A stretch of 64,000 nt of DNA from Lenisia limosa. Taxonomy: Eukaryota; Breviatea. The notes beneath the pieces were generated by a model, which saw only the letters and a program-made list of their open reading frames with translations, was not told where the DNA came from and made no database searches. Below are positions 46,465 through 57,388 of the stretch, piece by piece. The stretch is from assembly GCA_001655205.1 (NCBI GenBank), contig LPNZ01005888.1, positions 1 to 64,000 of the forward strand, in the 5' to 3' direction. The position numbers were made by a program, and so were the translations under genes. The number at the start of each line of letters is the position of its first letter. Position 1 is the first letter of the stretch.

Positions 46465-49400
46465 TTAGACTTTGAACTAGCACATGAGTTGCAGCAAAAG
46501 GAACTTACGACTGAAGGCGGTTCTCAAAGAAGTCCATTTCATCGAACACCATTTGGTCCGTTAGTTTACGACATTGACTGCAAGGTCAAGCTGCCAAGAT
46601 GTTTACCTGAGGTTCAGCCATTGGAGATGGGAAGCGAATTTCAAATATGTTAAGGAAACCTTCGTGAGCCGAGTTCCCCCACGACAATTCAAATAGATGA
46701 GACCTGAAGGTTATCAGTAAGTACCAAGCCCACTTTTGCTTGAAGTTGTGATTGCCTTAATGGCCGAATCAGACAGGGCAGCGACACTGTACGTAAAATC
46801 CAGATATGAGAGCTTCGGGCAGCTTTGGCTGGAGTGTTAAGCACCTAAGTCCTCACCTGAGTTTGATGACTGACTTTTCTGTGATTTTGCTACAAAACTG
46901 GAGAGATACGTGTTCCAAGTTTGGAGCAGCTGAACGTCAGAACATTCCTGCCCTACCCATACACAGCTGATGGACAACTTCATCAGTAACAGCGGTGCAA
47001 TCGCCAGCTTCAAACCACGTTAGCAGAGGCATGTTACCATGGGAAAGATGGGCAAATCCTAACAGTGAGAATACTTACTCCAACCTTTGGGTGAAACGTG
47101 GATGTTCCGATTGAGACTCAGACTTATTAGCGAGAGCTTCTTGAAGACAGCGTTCAGACCTTCATCACTGCGAGCGTTACAAGGTATGACAGCATACTCA
47201 TTGAGCTTGACGAAAGACAATGACAAGTGGTTTATCCGACGACAGTGGTCGGCCACCGTTTTGATGCCTGTCCCGTCGATTCTTTTACAGTTGGTCAGAT
47301 CCAAGGACTTCAGATGTTTCATGGATGTCAAATACTCCACGCCACTAGAGGTGACTTCCCAGCATGAAGCCAGGTTGAGTTGTGAGATGTTTGGACAGTG
47401 GTCTCCAAGATCTTTGAGAGCCCAGTCCGTCACGGCCCAGCAGTTCTAATCTTTAGATCAGGGATCTTTTTACCTGAAGGGACAAAACTCGAAGCGAGTC
47501 ACCTGCAAATTCTGATATCAACTTGATGGCCTTGTCAGTGATTTTGGCTGCGTTCTCGCCCAGGTCGAACTAAATAGATGAGAGGAGAACCATCCCACAT
47601 TAGTAACAATGGACTCGCCGCCAAGGTCATCAGTCACAAAGCCATATGAAAGACAGTTGAGGGGAATACTCTCGAGCTCTTTCTTGAAGAGTGAGATTGG
47701 AGAAGAGACCAACATGTTCCTTGTGGAACAGAATCCATTCACTTAGTTCGGGGTGCTGAGGTCTATAGAGTAAAATGAGTCGTTACCTCTTTCCACTTAC
47801 GCTTCAATGTTTATACTGTAGTACTCAGTGGGCTCGTCAAATTCTAGATGGTGAGACACAATGGGACAACTAACCACTCTCAGAGCAGAAACTGTCACCT
47901 TCAGAGTCTGACGCCTCTTCAACTTCGATCCTACACCATTAAGTACCAGATCCTTACGTTTTGGGCCCTTCAGCTCTACGCTGCTTGACTTTTTGATATC
48001 TGTCCAAAGCAGTTTGCGTGACTAGGAAATGGAACCCGCTCTCAGGCTCACTTTCAAGGGTTCGCTGTTGCATTACAATTCAAAATAACCTACTCGGAAG
48101 TCGTTTTGACTGAATTGGTATACTGTTACGGCGCTGACAGCTACAACAGTTGCAGTTCTGCAATGTGATCTCATAATTTACCTACCGTGGAATGTCAAGG
48201 GTTAAAGAAACTTCACCAAAGTAGCCTCCAGCCTCAATGTATTCAACAAGCTTAACAATAAGATGATGATGGTGACAAACAATAAGATGATGATGGTGAC
48301 AAACATTATTACTGTCGTCTAGAACCTTGACAACTCCAGACATAATCACGTAAAGAGCTCTATCTGCTTCGCCTAAGATGTCACCATCAACACTCTTCTG
48401 ACCCACCCGCATCAACAATATGGGTGTCAGCTGCTAGGGTTAGCGGTTTCATATTTGACGCCATTTTTCTGAGCAAGTCTTCAGTGCACACTTTAAAAAG
48501 CTCAATCTATGTTGGGTTAGAGCGAAACGAAATACCTCCCCAAGCTTTTCGCAAATAGTTTCAACAACAAGGTCCAGGTTTTCAGAGTCTTTCGATCGCG
48601 CTCTGAACAACTCATATCTCTCAGATCCACAATCTCTAATCTGTTTGGTGACGCCAGCAATTTGGCAAACCTTCGCTTCAACAATAGGATTGAACTGGAG
48701 TACTTCATCCAAATCAGATTTCTTCAAAATCAGAGTTTCACAAGGACAGTCAGTTCTGATATGTGCTGCAATGTCATATTGATGAAAACGATTACCAGTT
48801 CTTGGAAGGTCAAAAAGCACCCCAACTTCTCCAAAGAAAGCACCTTCATTCATTTCAGCAAAAACCGTTTCACCATCTGGTGATGTGACAGAAACCTGGT
48901 GTCAAATAAGAAAAGGAATCTTACGTGGCCAGATGTGAGAAAGAATAGCGAGTCGGACGGGTCACCTTGGAAATAATAAACTGAAAAAGAGAAACAAACC
49001 TTTTTTGACAATAATTTCATCAGATGCATAGTATTTAGGTTCCAATCTGAGAGCAAGAGAGTGAAGCATTGAAGAATCCATGCTTCGGAATAAAGAAATC
49101 TGTACCATTAGTACCATATGTTAAAATCGAAAATACCCCTCACTTTTGAAATGAGTCCACTGATTTTGGAGAATTGTTCAGAGACCTTAAAGTATTAACT
49201 CATTGCGCATAGACGAACTTGAGTTGGTAATTGAGGCTTCGACCGCTTCTTGAATAAATTGAACCGTTCCTCTGCTTCTCTACGGATTGCATTTCCGACT
49301 GGTTTTGTCAGTAAATGGGAAGTTGAATAGTAAATATTTCCAAACCAGAAATAGTGATTATGTATTGTATGTCATTGCATATTATACAACTAGTCTATGA

Positions 49401-50127
49401 TCTTACCAGTTGGATGACTGGCTAAGACTGTATGTAAATTGGAACGGGTAATAACACCACATAAAGTACGATGACCTGCTATTACTGTTGCAGTTCGAGG
49501 AATACTAAACCGTCAAAAAAATGGCAATGATTGCAGTACCTGAAGAGGACACCAACTTCCCCAAAAAACTGTCCTGAGCCCATCGTATCATAAACGGATT
49601 CTCCATCAGCGCTGACCACCCTAACTTGTCCTCGGAGAACCAAAAACTAGAGCATTACAATCCCGCATGAGAAGTAGTTACCATTGCCTTTCCAGTTTCT
49701 CCAGTTCTAACAATAGCTTCATCTCTTGCGAATAGCCGCAGGGATACAATGCTTGCCAGCTGCTTGAAAAAACTCTCTAGTTATGAGCATCCAGCGATGT
49801 TAAGGCCAACCTGGTGATTCTTTAAACAATGGGTGGTTTTGCAAGAAACTCATGAGCTCAGCTGGGGTTTCCTCCTAAGCAATGTCAGGCAACACATAAA
49901 GCCAACAGTTGGAGTTGGTGCAGCAACCTTTTGGCCAGCCTCGTTGAACATGCTGTTGACACGGTCGGTGATAGGCTGATGGGGTCAAATCACAACGTTT
50001 TTTTACTTATTGGTAATTAGAGAAAATTATAGATTATAATAAATCAACTATAGAACAGGAAATTGGGCACTAGCTATATTCTTCAAGGATAATATTCCCA
50101 ACCAACAGACTGGATGTCCATGTTCAT
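46465..50127 (-). CDS. Cyclic-nucleotide-binding and leucine-rich-repeat fusion protein
   Basis: N-terminal exons read MNMDIQS, PITDRVNSMFNEAGQKVAAP and EETPAELMSFLQNHPLFKES. Several cyclic nucleotide-monophosphate binding domains follow, each with the phosphate-cassette style E-x-FGE-x-L: NEGAFFGEVGVLFDLPRTG, and VEYIEAGGYFGEVSLTLDIP after DRALYVIMSGVVKVLDDSN. TATVVAVSAVTVYQFSQNDF closes the last domain. A 29-nt GTAGGT...CAACAG intron then joins it in frame to RTLESEPESGFHFLVTQTAL and an acidic linker. RNI-type LRRs follow: LGDHCPNISQLNLASCWEVT, MKHLKSLDLTNCKRIDGTGI, HLQWLNLSQCRKLTDQMV. The stop is TAA at 46465-46467 after LQSFKV. The cassettes show FGE but lack a clearly visible RTA arginine in the first domain (DLPRTG instead). 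Probable cAMP/cGMP effector, partner unknown. Two separate genes are the alternative. Confidence 0.7.
48254..48301 (-). repeat. 24-base tandem duplication, intron or His-rich insert
   Basis: Two perfect copies of AACAATAAGATGATGATGGT plus GACA. On the coding (minus) strand each unit begins GTTTGTCACC, so a splice donor is duplicated. If spliced with the TTAAG end, the intron is 54 nt (30 nt before duplication). If retained it stays in frame and adds CHHHHLIV twice. Confidence 0.9.
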
Positions 50128-50904
50128 TGGGTGAAGAAGGGTATAATGTGGTGGGAGGTTAGTTCACTAAAAAGAGATTAAAAGTCACTAAATTATCAAA
50201 TAACTTTCACTATATTTTCAACTTTAACGCTATACAACAATATACAAGGTTTAGCTGTTGAAAAGTTAATGGGAAGATAACCTACCATATCAGGCATGTT
50301 ATCCGTATTGGGAAGCCTTTCAGTCAAATTGTAATCAGCTCCCAAAAACCCCCTTCTTTGTTCTTGCCTCCTGTCCACCTACCCTCCATCCGCTGTCTTC
50401 CCGTGTTCCACCCTCCTCTTGAGAACGTCAACGCAGTCCGGACGTTTGCTGACATTGTTTTCTTTGACGGACTTTTGTTTTCTTCTGTTTTTTTTTTTCT
50501 ATGATTTTCACAAGAAATGGAATTAATTAGGCTGAACCATCGAACCATCATGAGAACACCATGTAAAGTTGGTGTTAGCAATTTTTTTCTTTGATTATTA
50601 ATAAATGTCACCAAGGAGGCGTAGATATTCAGTATAAATAAGGCTCCTAGTGTCACCTTATTGCAAATTCAAGCCACATTTCTGAGATTTTTTTGAAAAA
50701 GTCCGGAGTGTATGTCACTTTTCGCATGAAATCACCCAAAAACTAAAAAAAAACAAAACACAAACAAACCTTCCTGTTTTAGGTTGAAAGAATAGTAGGG
50801 TAATGTAACTTATGTAACTCATGTAATCTGATGAGTGGGAAAAAGATTTGGGAAAACAGAAAATCTGGGACAGATCTGGGAAAATCAAAAATCCATTTCT
50901 CAAT
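50128..50904. promoter_or_regulatory. Long divergent spacer
   Basis: 777 bases between the cNBD-LRR start and the unknown plus gene. It has a T-rich block near 50480-50500, a CTGTCCACCTACCCTCC stretch and AT-rich flanks. No gene or named motif recognised. Confidence 0.4.
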
Positions 50905-53229
50905 ATGGATAAGAAGAAGAATCTTAAGGAGTACATAGATGTGAAGGAGTTTCGTGAGAAGCTGCTGCGTTCCTCAACAAGTTTGCTTTTGTTTTACCAC
51001 TAAACTGGTCTCTCTGTTGCCTACTCATCTTGATTAGATGTTGCATTTCGTATATCAAACCGTCAAAAGCCCCAATTTGAAGAGAACGCCCTTGCAAAGG
51101 CAACGTCTTTTTTGGGGATGGCTGTCCAGAAGTCCAGCAACTGGGTAAATAAGGTATTCAGGGGTGTGGTTCTGTTGAAAGGCTTTTATCAAAATGATAA
51201 AATAAAGAGTCTAATGACTTAAACACGGACAATCACATTTAATTTCCTCAAGTCCTTTTACTAATAGGTGCGTGTGTGGCCATACTTCCAGCACCCCAGC
51301 ATCCCCAAGGCTCTTCATCTTCTTGGTGTACAAAAGGAAACAGCAGAACAAATCCCCAAGGTTGGCACAAATTCTGAAGATAAAATAATTTTTTATTGCA
51401 GTGTTACGTTGACACTGTAGAATCTCCTTGCCAGAGACTTTGACAGTGAGATGCTAGTTAGACGTACTTTTGCTGCTTATATCGATCTCCAGGTTGGAAG
51501 GTCTCAGCTACATCACATGGGAAAATGAAAATTGGTTCCAAGAATTTTCGAGCTACATTTTTATTTTTTGATCGCCATTATCCTTTGATATGCGGTCTTT
51601 GATGTTGTTATATTGTATACAGTGACCGGGATAAGTCTTGACCTATTTTCGTTGAAAAATCAGAGAGCAAATCGGTCAAGACTTATCCTGATCACTATAT
51701 CGTCTATTTTTCCAAGTTTCTAGAAAAAACACAAAACCAAAAATCCACATTCAGCTTCGCAGAGGTGAAGAGGCCTTTATAGCCCTCCTCACATAGGGTG
51801 TGGGAAGGAAGTGGAACACCCTATGTATGTATAGTGGTTAAGAAAAGGCCGACTCGCCAAAGCAGGAAGAAGACCACCGGCTGTGAACGCTTGGTATTCG
51901 ATTGTCTATTATAAACTTAAACTAATAGGCTGAACAAGTCTAATATAAGAAGAACTTTGTCATTTACGATATTTGCTCTCATCCAGTCAGACATGTTACT
52001 CTTTTTATGGCTTTTGTTTCTATCCTCCTTACTCTTCTTTCGAACAATCAAAGTCTTCATGAAAGAAAACAGGCTGATATGCAATACCTCCCTTGAAGAC
52101 ATCAACAACGTGTCAATGCGAGTAGTTTTTTTCTGGGCTTTGATCTAACATTCAAGATAATTTATACCCAATCCTCACGGATGTCGTTTTAGGTTCTTTC
52201 AATCATTCTGTTGCGCATCATCAATTCCTGGTGAACCAATTATCGACTTTCAATGATCCAAATTTAGATGTTTGGTGTCCTCCATCATCTACCACTCCCC
52301 CACCTCTACGCGTTGTATGTATCTTTGTAGTCTCTTTGTTTTATATCCACTTTTTTCTTCTTTAAATACATATATTCTCAAGTTAAGTGCTGTGCGTGAT
52401 TTTTTGGAGGGTTTTCCCTGGTTTGGAGGGTTTTTCTGATCCCCACAGATTTTTTTATTTTTCCAGGCTAAAATGGACCCAATAGCTGGAGCAAATCCAC
52501 ACACTCATCACTTCAACAGATTTTTTATTATTATTTAGGTGGCGGTTCTTGCTGCAGCTGCCGTACCCATTGTAACGTCTGCATCTAAAAATCATATCAC
52601 CTTGTTTTATTTGTGTTTACATCCCGTCTCTATTTTCTCATGTATATCCGAGCTAATAATATAGTTTGGGTATTGCCAAGAAACTTGTTGTTCCCGTTGC
52701 AACCCTTGCCATTATGGCCGCGCGAGATGCTCTTCCAACAACCTTCGGTGACTTTGCCAATATGGGTGAGCTTTGTCACACCGGTGCGTATTCATTTGCT
52801 GACCTCCCAGACACTAATCGAGTTACTGGACGAGGATCTTTAGGAAAGCGAATTATGGGCCTCAAAGTGGAGGTGAGCCTTTGTCGATCTTTTTATGTCT
52901 ATCCTCACCAAGTAGTATGCGCCACCAGTTCCCCAATACAGCTGGCTTGTGCGATTGTTCTATGGTTCTCCGCAGCAAGAAATCTACCCGGTGACACTGG
53001 AACAATCTGTGTCTCGAAACCTCTTTTATGCTGGGACTTTGAGTGGGTGTGGTGGCCTTTAATCTTTGTGGTGCAACCATCTCATTCTTCAGGTCTACTG
53101 AGGGCACCCTTCCCGATTTGCACAATTGGAGTTCTTGGCTCGGTCTTTGCTGGAGGCAAAATGATGACATCTCCGGTTGGCAAATCTATCTTTGACAAGG
53201 CCACCCATACTCGTGTCGTCAGTTTGTAG
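50905..53229 (+). CDS. Unrecognised multi-exon protein with hydrophobic C-terminal half
   Basis: Not recognised. It starts MDKKKNLKEYIDVKEFREKL (ATG 50905-50907), then RSSTNVAFRISNRQKPQFEE, NALAKATSFLGMAVQKSSNW, VWPYFQHPSIPKALHLLGVQ, KETAEQIPK and NLLARDFDSEMLVRRTFAAY, IDLQ. After about 500 bases of apparently non-coding DNA with hairpins, further exons read VAVLAAAAVPIVTSA, GIAKKLVVPVATLAIMAARD, ALPTTFGDFANMGELCHTG, and the last exon ICTIGVLGSVFAGGKMMTSP, VGKSIFDKATHTRVVSL, TAG at 53227-53229. The second half has alanine/valine-rich hydrophobic segments that could cross a membrane. The two halves may be separate genes split at about 51500-52000. No function proposed. Confidence 0.45.
51621..51696. 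repeat. Imperfect inverted repeat (23-base arms)
   Basis: AGTGACCGGGATAAGTCTTG plus ACC (51621-51643) pairs with 51674-51696, 21 of 23 positions complementary, around a 30-base loop. It lies in non-coding DNA between exon groups of the unknown gene. The family is not recognised; it could be a MITE-like remnant or a hairpin RNA. Confidence 0.85.
51791..51826. repeat. Perfect 11-base inverted repeat
   Basis: ACATAGGGTGT (51791-51801) and ACACCCTATGT (51816-51826), loop of 14 bases, about 95 bases after the larger inverted repeat. Together they suggest one structured insertion. Confidence 0.85.
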
Positions 53230-53327
53230 TGGTAGTGTACAATAGAGTATTTAATCGCATCTTGAGGTTCCCGTTTGTTCAAAGAAAAGATAGACATAAA
53301 ACTAGCATAGACCATTGATACACATTA
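53230..53327. other. Convergent 3' spacer
   Basis: 98 bases between the stops of the unknown plus gene and the proline-rich gene. Nothing recognised. Confidence 0.4.
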
Positions 53328-56300
53328 TTACAGCCATTCATCATCATCCCTCTCAACCTAAAATAGTGAACAAAAAAATCTATCCCAGCCTCTTTTGGTA
53401 AAATCTCACCTCTTCAATTTTCGGGACTTCCTTTCCAGGAGAGAAGTCGAACACCCTTCGGCTCTTCTTAATAAGCTCAAGGGGAGTTTCCTGCAAAATC
53501 AGTTTGAACTTGCAAACAAAAACAATTCCTTCAACAAACCGAAATGTTTGAAGAGAATGCTGATGGCCCATTTGGGGTACGGGGAGAGTCTTCAACCTGC
53601 TTTGTGAGATACTATTCATAAAGCCTGAAAGTAGAAAAATAGCTGATGTCGCTTATACCTGAATTTGACGAACTCTTTTAGCTCTTGCGGGCGTCTTAAA
53701 TTCCTAGAGTGTCAATCTAACCAAAATACTTGGACACATGACCTGGACCACCCACTTTTCCTCCATGTCTCTTTTCGATTTTCGGCTTTTCCTCATTTGC
53801 AACGTCTGCAGCACATGTCTGATGGAAAGTTGCCGTTGTGAGCATGATTGCTGATCGAACTTCGTCGTATTTAGTTGCGTCACGAATGCTGAAAGTCTAA
53901 AAGTCGTCAAAATCAAAGAAACCCAGTGTTGTACCTTGGCGATGTTGAGAATAGCAGCCTCCGCAGTAGCCACCTCCTCCTTCAGTTTGGCTTGCAAGTG
54001 ACGGGCCGCCATAGAAAATTCCACGCCTATTCAATCACTACTACTTTTTCAGTCGCCTACATTCAGCAACCTTTGTCAGATCTTCGTTAATGTGGGCAAC
54101 CATTTGGCCAATTTCTCGGGAGTTGTAAGCTGAACGGTAAAAGTTGGGTCAAAGCAAAGCAGATTCGTCCCTACGCTCTGGTTCCTGAGGCAAGACACAA
54201 GGTTTGATTTGATCCTTCACCATCGATGCAAGGCTTCTGTTTGTTCGTCCCATAATACAGAAAGCCTGGAATGTGTGACCTTCAATGATGGCATTTCTAC
54301 CTGTGGAAGGGCATCAAGGTACAGCTTCTTTGGTCGATTATCACCATTGGCAAAAGCAACAATACGAGAAGCAACCTGGAGTGTCATGAACCCATAAAAC
54401 CCACCTCCTGAACCCGAGCCAGGCTCGACGCTTTCACAGTGGTCGCGAATTTGATGGGAACTTGAAGTGACTAAAGTGTCACGTGTTTCATAGTTTCAAT
54501 TTGATAAGACTGCACTACTACTAACTCACCTCAACTACAGATTCCACATTCGTTACTGTTTCGATGAGGGTCTTCTTGGCGACAACCTTTTCAAGAAGGC
54601 CAGGGTCCTTTTTGAACTACAAAGTTAAAAATCAGACAACAAACAGCGTTGATGAAATCTCTCATTTTGTCGTTATCGGGTTCCAAAGCAAGCTAAAAAA
54701 AATGAGACAACAAAAATACACAGAGCTATGTCTTACAATTCCAGGTGTGATCTTTGGTAAACGTGTGATAAAGGAGTCCGGCAGCTAAAGGTTAAGCATA
54801 AAAAACAAGAGGGCTTACATTAAGGGGTTTGGACCAATCATCAACTTCGATTCCCTCTGATTTCTCGAGAAGCAGTAAATTCTCTGAACCGGTTACAGGT
54901 TCATTAATATATGAAGAAATCTCTCAAAATATGGAACAATTAACAAAGAAAGTCTCTGCTACGCTTTGAATTGGGAATTTTAAGGACAATGATATCCCCA
55001 TATGCGTCCGTTCAAAATTCTAGTTTTTTCTTCTTCCTTCTAGCTTGGCATTGTTCTTTTTTTTGTTTTGTTATCTATATCATATGGATGGAAGTAGAAA
55101 GTAATCACCCCAGGGTAAAAGGGAGACCAAAGCCCAAGTAATTTTACTTATATTTCTTGAAATAAAAATATCTGTTTCTCTCAAAATAAGTGAACCTCAT
55201 CAAAGTATAGAAAAAGAAAAAAACCCCAAAAATACCGAAGAAAGTCAACAATAATAACATCTTTTTTGGAATAATAAACTAATACAGTTTCCAAAAACAA
55301 GCTTGGGATTATGTGAAGCCCCCCCCCCCCACGCAGTTGCAAGTGTTCCATGAACCCAGTCACGGGTTTAGCTGACGACGCAGACGATGCTGAGGTCTTT
55401 GGTGTTTTTTTGGCCTTGTCTCCCTTGAGAAGAGCCCAGTCTTCAAGCTAAAACGAGTGAATCTGATACTGGTCTACAGTTCAGGCCTCTGAACCAGCTA
55501 AACAAAAGAAAAAAAAAATTAATTTTTATATTTTAACATCTTTCCTATAGTTCTCCATCCTACTGGCATAATGAATTCAAATGCTGACTCAGAGTAACGT
55601 TCCTATAGAACAGTCAGTTGAGTTAAAGCCACAAACCTGTGACGCTGCAACATGGATCTTCTTGAACTTGGACAACGACGGCATGCCAGGAGCTGGAGGG
55701 GCGCCAGGGGGACCCGCGGGCATTGGACCCATGGGGGGAGGAGGTGGGGGAGGAGGTGCAAGTGACTGATCCATGAGATACGAACCCACATGTCACTTTA
55801 CAATAACACAGCAAACCGGAGGAGTGGAGGGAACATTCTGAGGGATTTGAGGTGGCTGTTGTTGGGATGGAGAATTGTCTGAGAGCAAATCTTCCGTTAA
55901 TGCTTGTTTGAATATGTTGACGATAGGTGAAGGGTCAAATAGTGCTGCAGCAGAAATACGGGATAACGATCTTATCGTTTCTCTATTTTGTTAGAAATGA
56001 CTAAAAAGGTGGGGCACTCACCTTGCAGGACTAAGGGGGATTCTCCATTTCTCAGTCATCATTGTAAGAATCTTTCCACATTCTTTTTCCTCTTTCTAAA
56101 AAAAATATAAATACAATCTACCATTTACACCGAGCCTACACTAAAAGCGATACAAACGAGTCTCGCTGAGAACCCTCGGGTATGTTGAATGGCAAAACCA
56201 CAAGACAACGTAGCTCCAATGATGTAGGCCACATGAACCTGAGTATTTCAAAATGATGAAGGATCTCCTCATCTCTTACAATCATATCAAAACTCATTGA

Positions 56301-56931
56301 TACCAGGTGGTTGGAAACAAAGTTTTGAAACAATCCGTCTGTCAGGAGGCCTTCAAGACCTAATTCCGTAACTCCTCCACATTCTGAACAAAAAAAAAAA
56401 AAAATAAAATAATAATAATAAAGCGACTGAGCAAACCAGAATCAGGGGTAAATCCAGCCTTGATACGTCTGAAGAGGCACTCAAATATTGCAGCCATGGA
56501 TTGGTTGGTGGGGAACTGTTTTCAGTGAATAGTTGTACTTTAGGACAGAGAAACGGGAAGGAAGACAACAGGGAGAAAGATAACATCATAAACCCTGCGA
56601 ATTGATGAACAAAGATCCAGGGGTGATGAGAATTGTTTTGAAGAAGTGGAAGTACAATCGCAAACCGCGTGGAGCATTTTGACAAGAACATGGTAGGAGA
56701 CAGAGGGGGAAGAGGCAGCAGCAACAAGGTACTTTGCAAGGGTGCATTCAGAGTCTGGGGTGCTGAAGAAAAAGTGATTAATGTGTTTGGGACAAAATCA
56801 TAAATCTGCCACATCCTACCAAGGAAGACGGAGGAAAGATTCATCAGTGATAGTGATGGGGGAAGAACCCTAAAAATCAGTTGAAAAAGAAGTGTGGATG
56901 ATACCTTTTCGTCAAGAGAAGGTTCATCCAT
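53328..56931 (-). CDS. Proline-rich protein, possibly formin-like
   Basis: Starts MDEPSLDEK (ATG 56929-56931) and ends PKIEE, VERDDDEWL, TAA (53328-53330). An N-terminal helical part includes AAIFECLFRRIKAGFTPDS, ECGGVTELGLEGLLTDGLFQ, NFVSNHLVSMSFDMIVRDEE and KECGKILTMMTEKWRIP. A poly-proline segment follows (APPPPPPPPMGPMP, GPPGAPPAPGMPSLSKFKKI). The C-terminal part is helical: GIEVDDWSKPLN, VASRIVAFANGDNRPKKLYL, DALPQVE, EFSMAARHLQAKLKEEVATA, EAAILNIAK, and a basic stretch FKTPARAKRVRQIQ before ETPLELIKKSRRVFDFSPGK. Helical N-terminus, poly-proline and helical C-terminus with a basic tail is the order GBD/FH3-FH1-FH2-DAD of diaphanous formins. However, I do not see the FH2 GNYMN signature, so the assignment stays tentative. 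Other poly-proline actin regulators are possible. Confidence 0.4.
55319..55330. repeat. Poly-C tract
   Basis: Twelve consecutive C, in an intron of the proline-rich gene. It is one of many long poly-G/C tracts in this otherwise AT-leaning window. Confidence 0.9.
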
Positions 56932-57388
56932 TTTGCTTATTTCACAGGAAACTTTGAGAAAAGGCAATAGAGAGACAAAAGGTGACAACTAATCCAAGTT
57001 TACATGATACACCAAAAATCTTTGCTGTTGTCCTAAACTCTCAAGTAAGATATAAAAATATAAAATTATAAAATCAGTATTAACAAAGTTAGCGGGGTTA
57101 TGGCGGGATTTGAGAGGGGCTGGGAAAAATCCTCATTTGAAATTTCAAGATTAGATCTGGTAGATCTGCGACCTCAAAAATCACTGCTGCTGGTTTTCTG
57201 TAGTCTGGACACCCCAGTACCTGACTTCTCAGTTTCCTTCTCCTTGTTGGGGTTAGTTTCAAGGGGGATCCGCTCCTGGAAAACATACACCGCCAGTCAA
57301 AAGTCCCCCCCCCCCCTAACAGCTAACAANNNNNNNNNNNNNNNNNNNNNNNNNNNNNNNNNNNNNNNNNNNNNNNNNNNNNNNNNNN
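56932..57388. other. Divergent spacer with gap 57330-57388
   Basis: Between the proline-rich gene (-) and the coiled-coil gene (+). It contains an AT-rich stretch (57050-57080), two close AGATCT sites (near 57153-57166), a run of 14 C and an N gap. The first exon of the coiled-coil gene is probably lost in or left of the gap. Confidence 0.5.

Noticed and set aside
48069-48075. Bacterial-style TAATG stop/start overlap between two genes
   Set aside because: The overlap lies inside a 29-nt sequence with proper donor and acceptor, and splicing keeps one continuous frame.
55581-55769. Glycine-rich protein GMPGAGGAPGGPAG on the plus strand
   Set aside because: It is the antisense reading of the poly-proline segment of the minus-strand gene.
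56353-56988. 211-codon hydrophobic minus-strand frame
   Set aside because: It reads through introns of the proline-rich gene. The MDEPSLDEK start and other exons use parts of it, but the leucine-rich stretches do not form credible membrane helices in the spliced frame.
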